A stretch of DNA of 5,942 nucleotides from assembly GCA_024680445.1 (NCBI GenBank), contig JAILCJ010000052.1, forward strand, positions 1-5,942, read 5' to 3'. This DNA comes from Campylobacter sp. (GTDB lineage: Bacteria > Campylobacterota > Campylobacteria > Campylobacterales > Campylobacteraceae). A program made the position numbers and the translations under genes. Shown here in pieces: positions 1 through 5,942 of this stretch. Numbering within the stretch: position 1 is the stretch's first letter; each line of letters begins with the position of its first letter. The notes beneath the pieces were generated by a model. The model did not search any database and had not been told where the DNA came from. It saw only the letters and a list, made by a program, of their open reading frames with translations.

Positions 1-10
1 AAACATAAAA

Positions 11-24
11 TTTATATATATAAA
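11..24. repeat. AT-only perfect palindrome upstream of the alaS promoter
   Basis: Positions 11-24 read TTTATATATATAAA, a perfect 14-base palindrome centred on a TA repeat. It lies where a -35 element would sit for the -10 box at 38-43. It could be a protein-binding site, or just the bendable AT-rich DNA that campylobacters carry upstream of their promoters. In such AT-rich sequence a palindrome this short is weak evidence of function. Confidence 0.3.
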
Positions 25-29
25 AAGTA

Positions 30-43
30 TTTTTTGATAGAAT
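30..43 (+). promoter_or_regulatory. Sigma70-type extended -10 promoter for the alaS operon
   Basis: A run of six T (30-35) is followed by GA and then TAGAAT (38-43), one base away from the TATAAT consensus. A T-rich tract just before the -10 box, with no recognisable -35, is the known pattern of Campylobacter vegetative promoters. Transcription should start near position 50, giving a leader of roughly 22 bases before the alaS start at 72. No other promoter of comparable quality was noticed at the later gene junctions, so this one probably drives all five genes. The start point is inferred. Confidence 0.6.
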
Positions 44-61
44 CTTGCCATTTTATTTTTT

Positions 62-65
62 AGGA
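62..65 (+). promoter_or_regulatory. Ribosome binding site that decides the alaS start
   Basis: AGGA lies six bases before the ATG at 72. The longer in-frame reading from a TTG at 45 has no such site, and it would begin upstream of, or at, the predicted transcription start. The other candidate, the ATG at 81, sits 15 bases from AGGA, which is too far for good initiation, although it is where the family homology begins (MDIREAY). Confidence 0.7.
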
Positions 66-71
66 AATACA

Positions 72-2627
72 ATGCAAACAATGGATATAAGGGAAGCTTA
101 TCTAAATTTTTTCAAATCAAAAGGTCATGAGGTTATAGCCTCTGCACCTCTCGTGCCAAATGATGCGAGTTTGCTTTTTACCAACGCTGGCATGGTGCCG
201 TTTAAGAGTATATTTACAGGCGAAATTCCTCGTCCTACTCCACCGATTCGCACTAGTTGCCAAACTTGTATTAGAGCTGGTGGCAAACACAACGACCTTG
301 ATAATGTCGGCTATACCGCACGTCACCATACATTTTTTGAAATGCTTGGAAATTTCAGTTTTGGCGAATACTTCAAAAAAGACGCCATTGCCTACGCTTG
401 GGAATTTGTAACAGAAGTGTTAAAACTACCAAAAGACAAACTATATGTTACAGTTCATGAAAGCGACGACGAAGCCTTTGCTTTGTGGGAAAAACATATA
501 GCAAAGGATAGAATTTATAGATTTGGCGATCATGATAATTTTTGGCAAATGGGCGATACTGGCCCATGCGGACCTTGTAGCGAAATTTTTTACGACCAAG
601 GTGCGGAGCATTTTAACTCAGATGAAGACTATATGGGCGGAGATGGTGACCGTTTCTTAGAAATTTGGAATTTAGTTTTTATGCAATACGAACGATCAGC
701 CGATGGCAAACTTAGCCCTTTACCAAAGCCTTCTATCGATACTGGCATGGGTTTAGAACGTGTTACAGCCATAAAAGAAGGCAAATTTAGCAATTATGAC
801 AGTTCGCTTTTTATGCCTTATTTAGACGCCGTTGCCAAACTTTGTGGCAAAGCTTATGAATACAAAAGCGGTGCTAGTTATCGCGTCATCAGCGATCATA
901 TCCGCTCTGTTACATTTTTACTAGCCCAAGGCGTTAATTTTGACAAAGAAGGACGCGGTTATGTTTTGCGTAGAATTTTAAGACGAGCCGTTCGCCACGG
1001 GTATTTGCTAGGCATAAAAGAGCCGTTTATGTATAAACTTGTAGATGTAGTTTGCGAACAAATGGGCGATCATTATACTTATCTAAAAGAGAAAAAAGAT
1101 ACCGTAAAAGAACAAATTCGCCTTGAAGAAGAGAGATTTTTTACAACCATAGCTAGCGGTTTGGAGCTATTTAATGACGAACTAGCAAAAACAAAAGAAA
1201 TTTTTAGTGGCGAGGTTGCCTTTAAACTTTACGATACTTACGGATTTCCGCTCGATCTTACGGCCGATATGCTAAGAGATAAAAATTTAAAGGTTGATGA
1301 AGCCAAATTTGATGAATTAATGTCAGAACAAAAAGCAAGAGCCAAAGCTGCATGGAAAGGTAGTGGTGACAAAAGCGCAAAGGGTGATTTTAAAGAACTT
1401 TTAGAAGAATTTGGTAAAAACGAATTTGTAGGTTACGAACACTTAAATACTCAAAGCAAAATTTTGGCGATTTTAGATGAGGATTATAAAAGAATTTCGT
1501 CTCTAAGTGAAAATTCAAAAGGTTGGATCATGCTTGATAGCACGCCATTTTATGCTGAAAGTGGCGGTCAAAGAGGCGATAGTGGCGAAATTTTAGATAA
1601 CGCGAAAGTCCTTGATACTCAAAAATTTCACGGCTTAAATTTAAGTCTTGTAAAAACTAGCAAAAATTTAAAGGTAAATGATATAGTAAAATGCGTAGTT
1701 AGCGATGAAAGAAGCGAAACTGCACGACATCACAGTGCAACTCACTTACTTCACAGTGCTTTAAGATCTGTGCTTGGCAAACATGTTGCTCAAGCTGGTT
1801 CTAGCGTTGAGAGCGACAAACTCCGCTTTGACTTTTCTCACCCAAAGGCTTTGAGTGCAGACGAGCTTGAAAAAATTGAAAATTTTGTAAATTTAGCCAT
1901 AGCAAAAGGTGGCGAGGCAAAAACTGAAATTTTAGACCTAGACGAAGCTAAAAAAAGCGGTGCGATAGCACTTTTTGGCGAAAAATATGCACAAAAAGTA
2001 AGGGTTTTGAGCCTTGGTGATGTTAGTAAAGAACTTTGCGGTGGAACGCATGTTAAAAATATCAATGAAATCGGTGCATTTTTCATACTCAAAGAAAGTG
2101 GCGTAAGTGCTGGCGTTAGGCGTATAGAAGCGATTTGTTCAAAAGCAGGATTAAAATACGCAAAACAAATGCGTAGCGAGCTAGCACAGATAAAAAGCGA
2201 ACTTAAATCAAACGAGGCGATGACGGCTATTAAAAAGCTAAAAGACGAGCTTAAATCGCTAAAAGACAAACTAAAAAATGTCGGCGGTTCGCAAACTTTG
2301 GCTACCCAAACTATAAATCAATGCAAACTTTGCGTCGCACGCGTCGACACTGGCGATATAAAAAATATGATAGACGAGTTTAAAAACCAAAACGAAAATG
2401 CAGCGATTCTTTTGGTTCAAGTAGGTGAAAATGGCAAAATTTTAATCGCCGCTGGTGCAAAAAATGCAAATATAAAAGCTGGTGAGTGGGTCAAATTTGT
2501 TGCTCCGATTTTAGGCGGAAACGGCGGTGGACGCGATGATTTCGCAACGGCTGGTGGCAAAAATATTCAAGCCATAGATGAAGCCTTAGAGGCTGGTGTT
2601 AAATTTGCAAAGGAAAAACTAGCTTAA
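72..2627 (+). CDS. alaS: Alanyl-tRNA synthetase (AlaRS)
   Basis: Charges tRNA-Ala with alanine in the cytoplasm and hydrolyses mischarged Ser- or Gly-tRNA-Ala. At 851 residues the protein is full length for the family. Residue positions here count from the ATG at 72. The class II aminoacylation core is at the N terminus, with motif 2 at [17 protein letters not shown] (85-101) and motif 3 at DTGMGLERV (223-231). A tRNA-recognition region follows. The editing domain carries the metal-binding HSATH (554-558) and CGGTH (656-660), at spacing close to that of the E. coli enzyme. A Lys/Glu-rich coiled coil (about 700-745) leads to the C-terminal C-Ala domain with its glycine-rich signature [15 protein letters not shown] (815-829). 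All key residues are present, with no frameshift. It is the first gene of the operon, and its TAA overlaps the next ATG by one base. Identification is very secure; the start could instead be the ATG at 81, three codons later. Confidence 0.98.
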   Translation: MQTMDIREAYLNFFKSKGHEVIASAPLVPNDASLLFTNAGMVPFKSIFTGEIPRPTPPIRTSCQTCIRAGGKHNDLDNVGYTARHHTFFEMLGNFSFGEYFKKDAIAYAWEFVTEVLKLPKDKLYVTVHESDDEAFALWEKHIAKDRIYRFGDHDNFWQMGDTGPCGPCSEIFYDQGAEHFNSDEDYMGGDGDRFLEIWNLVFMQYERSADGKLSPLPKPSIDTGMGLERVTAIKEGKFSNYDSSLFMPYLDAVAKLCGKAYEYKSGASYRVISDHIRSVTFLLAQGVNFDKEGRGYVLRRILRRAVRHGYLLGIKEPFMYKLVDVVCEQMGDHYTYLKEKKDTVKEQIRLEEERFFTTIASGLELFNDELAKTKEIFSGEVAFKLYDTYGFPLDLTADMLRDKNLKVDEAKFDELMSEQKARAKAAWKGSGDKSAKGDFKELLEEFGKNEFVGYEHLNTQSKILAILDEDYKRISSLSENSKGWIMLDSTPFYAESGGQRGDSGEILDNAKVLDTQKFHGLNLSLVKTSKNLKVNDIVKCVVSDERSETARHHSATHLLHSALRSVLGKHVAQAGSSVESDKLRFDFSHPKALSADELEKIENFVNLAIAKGGEAKTEILDLDEAKKSGAIALFGEKYAQKVRVLSLGDVSKELCGGTHVKNINEIGAFFILKESGVSAGVRRIEAICSKAGLKYAKQMRSELAQIKSELKSNEAMTAIKKLKDELKSLKDKLKNVGGSQTLATQTINQCKLCVARVDTGDIKNMIDEFKNQNENAAILLVQVGENGKILIAAGAKNANIKAGEWVKFVAPILGGNGGGRDDFATAGGKNIQAIDEALEAGVKFAKEKLA
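2582..2594 (+). other. Short perfect hairpin near the 3' end of alaS
   Basis: AGCCT (2582-2586), a three-base loop TAG, and AGGCT (2590-2594) form a perfect five-pair stem about 30 bases before the alaS stop codon. No T-run follows, so it is not an intrinsic terminator. It lies inside conserved coding sequence (the EALEAG region), and chance is a fair explanation. Confidence 0.25.
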
Positions 2628-3130
2628 TGCAAGAAAGCTATAATATCGCATTTGCAAGGCTTGGGCATTTTTTGCCCTTTTTGCATATTATTTGCATAAG
2701 CCTTTTTATGGGGCTTGAAGTAGCGTATTTTCTTATAGCAAGATGGCTTATTCGAACCTATAAAAATAATGAAAAATTCATTTATGAAATGCTGACAAAA
2801 ACTTTTGCACATTTAGCGATAATAGCTATTATCTCGCTTATTTTGGCATCATTTAGCGGTTTTTTACTAGGCGTAAGCGACGATAGTATCAAATCAGTCG
2901 ATCCCATGGCAAGTGCCATCATAGCGACAAAAGCAACGCTTATGCTTTTTTTGTTTATAAACATTGCCTATATGCTTTATCATCACAAAAAATGCGTAAA
3001 AAATGTAAAAAATAGCGATGATATAGCATTGTACGAAGAATTTTTTATAGTTATAAAATATTTTACGGCATTAAATATCGTTGTCTCGCTGGGAGCAACT
3101 TATCTTGGCGTAGCGTATAGGATTTTTTGA
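2627..3130 (+). CDS. Four-helix integral membrane protein of unknown function
   Basis: I do not recognise this 167-residue protein. It has four clear hydrophobic helices, at about 17-39, 60-83, 95-118 and 141-164. The loop after helix 1 (RTYKNNEK) and the loop after helix 3 (HHKKCVKNVK) are basic, while the loop after helix 2 (SDDSIKSVD) is acidic. The positive-inside rule therefore places both termini in the periplasm. Histidines sit at helix ends: H14 and H20 near helix 1, H62 at the start of helix 2, and H119/H120 at the end of helix 3. This recalls small heme- or copper-related membrane proteins such as the HemJ or CopD types, but that is only a resemblance. The ATG overlaps the alaS stop (TAATG). 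The best Shine-Dalgarno match, AAGGA at 2610-2614, lies 12 bases upstream, which is rather far, so translation probably depends on coupling to alaS. Starting at the next Met (28) would cut helix 1. It is a real gene: uninterrupted, with overlaps at both ends. Confidence 0.88.
   Translation: MQESYNIAFARLGHFLPFLHIICISLFMGLEVAYFLIARWLIRTYKNNEKFIYEMLTKTFAHLAIIAIISLILASFSGFLLGVSDDSIKSVDPMASAIIATKATLMLFLFINIAYMLYHHKKCVKNVKNSDDIALYEEFFIVIKYFTALNIVVSLGATYLGVAYRIF
2654..2684 (+). terminator. Terminator-like hairpin inside the membrane-protein gene
   Basis: GGGCA (2663-2667), a TTTTT loop, and TGCCC (2673-2677) make a perfect five-pair GC-rich stem, followed at once by TTTTT (2678-2682). Flanking GCAA (2654-2657) and TTGC (2681-2684) can pair as an outer stem across a small internal loop. 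This is the shape of a weak intrinsic terminator or attenuator, placed only about 35 bases into the coding sequence. It encodes GHFLPFLH of helix 1, so it may be a by-product of that coding. When ribosomes coupled from alaS cover it, the hairpin would not form. Function is not demonstrated. Confidence 0.35.
3119..3122 (+). promoter_or_regulatory. Ribosome binding site that decides the maf start
   Basis: AGGA lies seven bases before the ATG at 3130. That is ideal spacing, and it favours this ATG over the in-frame TTG one codon earlier at 3127. The site lies within the last codons of the membrane-protein gene. Confidence 0.65.
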
Positions 3131-3675
3131 TGATTTATTTAGCTTCAAGCTCACAAACACGAGCAAAAATTTTACAGAGTGCTGGTATAGAATTCGAGCA
3201 AATTTTCATAGATTTTGACGAAAGTGGCATTAGCAAAACTCAAAACCCTTTTGTCTATGCTCAAAATGTAGTCAAAGCCAAACAAGAACAGTTTGAAAAA
3301 ATATATCCAAAGTATGATAATGTCTTGTTTGCCGATAGTTGCGTCGAGTGCAATGGTGAAATTCTAGGCAAACCAAAAAATGGCGATGACGCATATCGTT
3401 TGCTAAAAATGCAAAGCGATAATTACGCAAAAGTTATAACTGCCATGCTTTTTAAATCAAGCCAAAAAACCATTATCAATGTAAGCTCAACGCTTTACAA
3501 ATTTGCCAAATTTGATGAAGATGAAATTTATACTTATATAATAAGTGGAGAGTGCATGGATAAAGCCGGTGCTATGATGGTTGAAGGCTTTAATAAGGCA
3601 TATATCAAAGAGCAAATCGGATATACAAGCACGGCTCGTGGTTTAAATGTAGAAATTTTAAAGGCATTTTTATGA
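3130..3675 (+). CDS. maf: Maf-family nucleoside triphosphate pyrophosphatase
   Basis: Hydrolyses non-canonical or excess nucleoside triphosphates to the monophosphate and pyrophosphate in the cytoplasm. The family was first named for septum-formation inhibition in Bacillus. The 181 residues match the usual length. Visible signatures are the N-terminal LASSSQTR (S6-S8, R11), FADSCVECNGEILGKP (67-82, with D69 and K81), and GECMDKAGAMMVEG (140-153). The DKAGA stretch and the A-D-S motif resemble the dTTP/UTP-specific YhdE type. The EG at 152-153, where that type usually has QG, resembles the m7GTP-specific YceF type. The usual GLP near the C terminus is replaced by ARGLNVE. The substrate is therefore left open. 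The ATG overlaps the upstream TGA by one base (TGATG), and its own stop overlaps the PBP start by four (ATGA). The alaS-maf-PBP grouping is, from memory, shared with C. jejuni. Confidence 0.95.
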   Translation: MIYLASSSQTRAKILQSAGIEFEQIFIDFDESGISKTQNPFVYAQNVVKAKQEQFEKIYPKYDNVLFADSCVECNGEILGKPKNGDDAYRLLKMQSDNYAKVITAMLFKSSQKTIINVSSTLYKFAKFDEDEIYTYIISGECMDKAGAMMVEGFNKAYIKEQIGYTSTARGLNVEILKAFL

Positions 3676-5600
3676 AATACATATTGATGATTCTATTTGT
3701 AGGTGTTTTGGCTTTTGGCGGTGGCTTTTTGTGGGTATATTCACAAGTTAGATTCAACGCTTATGCCATCATAGACTATAAACCAAAACTTACAACTCAA
3801 ATTTACGATACAAACAATGAGCTTATAGCAAATGTTTTTGAAGAAAATCGCATTTACGCCCCTTATGAAGAAATTCCAGCAAGACTTATAGAAGCCCTTG
3901 TAGCCATCGAAGATACGAGCTTTTTTGAACACGAAGGCGTAAATACAGAAGCCATAATCAGAGCCATCATAAAAGACGTAAAAGCCCAAAAATTCGTTGA
4001 AGGTGCTAGTACTTTAACTCAACAATTAGTTAAAAACTTAGCCCTTAGTAGCGAAAAGAAAATCATGCGAAAACTAAAAGAAATGGTACTTTCTATCAAA
4101 CTTGAAAGCGAATTAAGCAAAGAAGAAATCATAGAAAGATATTTAAATCATGTGTATTTTGGACACGGATATTATGGTATAAAAACTGCCGCACAAGGCT
4201 ATTTTCGCAAAGATTTAGACCGACTTAGTCTAAAAGAAATCGCCATGCTAGTTGGTTTGCCAAAGGCTCCAAGCTCTTTTGATCCGACTAAACACCTTGA
4301 TTTATCGCTAGGGCGAGCCAACAGGGTGCTTGAAAGAATGTATAGCATAGGCTGGATAAATGAGGACGAATACCGCAAAAGTACATTAGAAGAGCCAGTC
4401 GTTTTTGACGATACTTTGAGTAAAAATAAAGCACCTTATGTGGTCGATGAGATAATAAAAGAAATTTCAAAAAGGGTTGATGATATAAAAACTGGTGGCT
4501 ATAAAATCGTAAGCACCATAGACCTTGAAATTCAAAAAATAGCCCTTGACTCCCTAAAATACGGCTATACAGAAATTTTAAAACGTAACAAATCTGCAAA
4601 TCCGGATTTGCTAAATGGAGCCATAGTAGTTACCAGACCGCAAACAGGCGAGGTTTTGGCTTTGGTTGGGGGTGTGGATTATGCAAAAAGTAGCTACAAC
4701 CGAGCGACACAAAGCAAACGTCAGCCCGGTTCTAGCTTTAAACCATTTATCTATCAAATAGCCCTAGATAACGGCTATTCTGTCGTTTCGCAACTTGCTG
4801 ATATAGCCAAAAGTTTTGACATGGGCAACGGCAAAGAGTGGACGCCGAAAAATTACGGCGGAAGTTTTAGCGGTTTTATCACCATGAAAGAGGCATTGAC
4901 TAAGTCTAGAAACTTAGCAACCATAAATCTTTTAAATGATTTAGGATTAGAATTTGTTAGGCAAAAACTCATAGATATGGGCTTTATTGATATGCCACCA
5001 AATTTATCCATAGCACTTGGAAGTTTCGGCATTTCTCCGCTTGATTTTGCTAAATTTTATTCTATGTTTCCAAACGAAGGCGAAATAGTAGAAACCAGCC
5101 TTATAAAAAGCGTAGAAAATCGCTTTAACAGCTACACCAAATTTGAAAACGTGCGTTTAAGGGTTACAAGCCCAGAACAAGCGTTTTTATCGACTACTCT
5201 TATGCAAAATGTTGTAGAACGTGGCACAGGCAGAAATGCACAAGTTTCTGGCATACAAATCGCCGGAAAAACAGGCACTACGAACAATAACATAGACGCT
5301 TGGTTTTGCGGTTATAGCCCCGATACTCAAGTTATCATTTGGTACGGTAATGACGATAACTCACCTATGAAAAAGGTCGAAGGTGGCGGTAGAACTGCCG
5401 CACCTGTCTTTAAAAAATTTATGCAAAGTTATATGAAAATTTATCCAAGTTTGAGACGAAATTTTATACAACCAGAAGGCGTTTTCAAAGGCAAATTTGA
5501 TGGCGTTGATGAGTTTTATACCAAAGATTCACCATTGCCACAACAAAGCCCTATGCAAGATATCTTAAAAGAACAAGATGACGGAGGACTGATATTTTGA
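3672..5600 (+). CDS. mrcA: Class A penicillin-binding protein, PBP1a type (bifunctional transglycosylase/transpeptidase)
   Basis: Polymerises lipid II into glycan strands and cross-links the peptides in the periplasm; anchored in the inner membrane. The 642-residue protein has one N-terminal transmembrane helix (about 3-24). The GT51 glycosyltransferase domain shows EDTSFFEHEG (80-89, with catalytic E80), GASTLTQQ (111-118), RKLKE (133-137) and EEIIERYLN (151-159). The transpeptidase domain shows the nucleophile motif SSFK (354-357), SRN (412-414) and KTGT (533-536). All catalytic motifs are intact. It is much shorter than E. coli PBP1a (about 850 residues) because the linker between the two domains is brief and leaves no room for the OB-like insertion; C. 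jejuni PbpA, from memory, is also about this length. The C terminus is a polar tail ending in an acidic DD then GGLIF. The ATG lies within the maf stop (ATGA), with AAGG seven bases upstream at 3661-3664. Campylobacter annotations also call it pbpA. Confidence 0.96.
   Translation: MKYILMILFVGVLAFGGGFLWVYSQVRFNAYAIIDYKPKLTTQIYDTNNELIANVFEENRIYAPYEEIPARLIEALVAIEDTSFFEHEGVNTEAIIRAIIKDVKAQKFVEGASTLTQQLVKNLALSSEKKIMRKLKEMVLSIKLESELSKEEIIERYLNHVYFGHGYYGIKTAAQGYFRKDLDRLSLKEIAMLVGLPKAPSSFDPTKHLDLSLGRANRVLERMYSIGWINEDEYRKSTLEEPVVFDDTLSKNKAPYVVDEIIKEISKRVDDIKTGGYKIVSTIDLEIQKIALDSLKYGYTEILKRNKSANPDLLNGAIVVTRPQTGEVLALVGGVDYAKSSYNRATQSKRQPGSSFKPFIYQIALDNGYSVVSQLADIAKSFDMGNGKEWTPKNYGGSFSGFITMKEALTKSRNLATINLLNDLGLEFVRQKLIDMGFIDMPPNLSIALGSFGISPLDFAKFYSMFPNEGEIVETSLIKSVENRFNSYTKFENVRLRVTSPEQAFLSTTLMQNVVERGTGRNAQVSGIQIAGKTGTTNNNIDAWFCGYSPDTQVIIWYGNDDNSPMKKVEGGGRTAAPVFKKFMQSYMKIYPSLRRNFIQPEGVFKGKFDGVDEFYTKDSPLPQQSPMQDILKEQDDGGLIF
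5583..5587 (+). promoter_or_regulatory. Strong ribosome binding site supporting a TTG start
   Basis: GGAGG, the best Shine-Dalgarno match in the window, sits nine bases before the TTG at 5597 and inside the last codons of the PBP gene. It supports the non-ATG start of the helix-hairpin-helix gene. The strong site may compensate for the weak start codon. Confidence 0.75.
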
Positions 5601-5881
5601 AAAGGATAGCGATTTTAGCCATTTTGGCAAATTTTGCCTTTGCGACCATAAATTTAAACACAGCAAGCTCAAAAGAGCTTATGTCTCTTGGATTTAGCAA
5701 AAACGAAGCTCTAAGCATAATAAAATACAGAAAAGCTCATAAATTTAAAAATACCGATGAACTTTTTAAAGTACGTGGTCTTAGTAGCGACAAAGTTCAA
5801 AAAGTCATAGATGAAGTAAATACTGGTGAAAATGTGAAAAAACCGAAAAAAAATACTAAAAATGCAAAGGTTAAAAAATAA
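5597..5881 (+). CDS. Secreted helix-hairpin-helix DNA-binding protein, ComEA-like
   Basis: Probably binds double-stranded DNA in the periplasm without sequence specificity, as ComEA proteins do during natural transformation. From memory, the C. jejuni relative Cj0011c has that role. The 94-residue precursor starts with a signal peptide (KR, a hydrophobic stretch, then NFAFA), with likely cleavage after A16. The mature part opens with INLNTAS (18-24), the hallmark start of ComEA domains. Two hairpin motifs follow, around SLGFSKNEALSII (30-42) and VRGLSSDKVQKVI (59-71); the first has GF where GIG is usual. A lysine- and asparagine-rich tail (about 77-94, with nine Lys) is extra compared with minimal ComEA domains and may add non-specific DNA affinity. 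The TTG start overlaps the PBP stop (TTGA) and has a strong GGAGG. The only later Met (29) would lose the signal peptide and the domain start. Family call is firm; a role in transformation is inferred. Confidence 0.9.
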   Translation: MKRIAILAILANFAFATINLNTASSKELMSLGFSKNEALSIIKYRKAHKFKNTDELFKVRGLSSDKVQKVIDEVNTGENVKKPKKNTKNAKVKK

Positions 5882-5897
5882 TATTTTAGCTTTTTTT
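5856..5897 (+). terminator. Possible weak, AT-rich intrinsic terminator after the operon
   Basis: CTAAAA (5856-5861) can pair with TTTTAG (5884-5889), and a run of seven T follows at 5891-5897, ten bases after the last stop codon. Alternatively AAAAAA (5873-5878) can pair with the T-run itself. The stem is short and AT-only with a long loop, so it is weak by itself. The T-run and its position just after the operon are the main support. Confidence 0.3.
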
Positions 5898-5942
5898 GTT
5901 TATCAAATTTAATTTATAAAATTTAAAAAAATCATTTAAATT
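5898..5942. other. AT-rich intergenic end of the window
   Basis: These bases are almost entirely A and T, with repeated AAATTT words. No reading frame or RNA gene is visible. TATAAA at 5915-5920 could serve as a -10 box for a gene beyond the window, but such words arise readily by chance in this composition. Confidence 0.4.

Noticed and set aside
45..71. N-terminal extension of AlaRS from a TTG at 45
   Set aside because: The TTG overlaps the predicted transcription start region, has no ribosome binding site, and the extra residues (MPFYFLGNT) do not belong to the family.
160..411. 83-codon open frame on the plus strand in another frame of alaS
   Set aside because: It overlaps the conserved motif 2 region of AlaRS in a shifted frame. 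It is explained as a shadow of the real gene.
1838..2269. 143-codon open frame on the minus strand opposite alaS
   Set aside because: It lies wholly within the alaS editing and coiled-coil region, which is strongly conserved. The translation is a Ser/Phe/Leu-rich low-complexity product typical of the antisense of Lys/Glu-rich codons, and no start context was found.
2680..2698. Direct repeat TTTGCATA (2680-2687 and 2691-2698)
   Set aside because: Two short copies within coding sequence for helix 1 of the membrane protein; at eight AT-rich bases, chance is sufficient.
4288..4599. 103-codon open frame on the minus strand opposite the PBP gene
   Set aside because: It is fully inside the intact PBP coding sequence, has an unusual composition (many Phe, Leu, Cys, His), and shows no recognisable motif.
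5382..5404. GC-rich hairpin GGTG...CACC within the PBP gene
   Set aside because: The bases encode the EGGGRTAAPVF segment typical of PBP transpeptidase domains. No T-run follows, so the pairing is best explained by coding for that segment.

Overview
The window looks like chromosomal DNA of a Campylobacter-type epsilonproteobacterium (Campylobacterota). Three things point there: low-GC, A/T-ending codons; an extended -10 promoter with a T-rich tract upstream and no clear -35; and the gene order alaS, maf, PBP1a. From memory, C. jejuni has the same order (Cj0506 to Cj0508). The exact species cannot be named. Two genes appear to be additions to that order as I remember it: a membrane-protein gene between alaS and maf, and a ComEA-like gene after the PBP.

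Layout: about 70 bases of AT-rich leader with a promoter, then five genes on the + strand with no intergenic space. They are alaS (72-2627, alanyl-tRNA synthetase), an unrecognised four-helix membrane protein (2627-3130), maf (3130-3675, nucleotide pyrophosphatase), a class A penicillin-binding protein of the PBP1a type (3672-5600), and a secreted helix-hairpin-helix DNA-binding protein of the ComEA type (5597-5881). The last 61 bases are AT-rich and hold no gene that I can see. Every junction is a stop/start overlap (TAATG, TGATG, ATGA, TTGA), so the set is almost certainly one translationally coupled operon.

The genes combine translation (AlaRS), nucleotide house-cleaning (Maf), cell-wall synthesis (PBP1a) and probably periplasmic DNA binding for transformation (ComEA-like). 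The core is ordinary housekeeping DNA. The parts worth a second look are the unknown membrane protein, a terminator-like hairpin inside its first codons, the ComEA-like gene with its TTG start and lysine tail joined to a PBP operon, an A8 tract in that tail, and a Maf protein whose signature residues mix two subfamilies. I see no mobile element, CRISPR array, tRNA, rRNA or defence system here.
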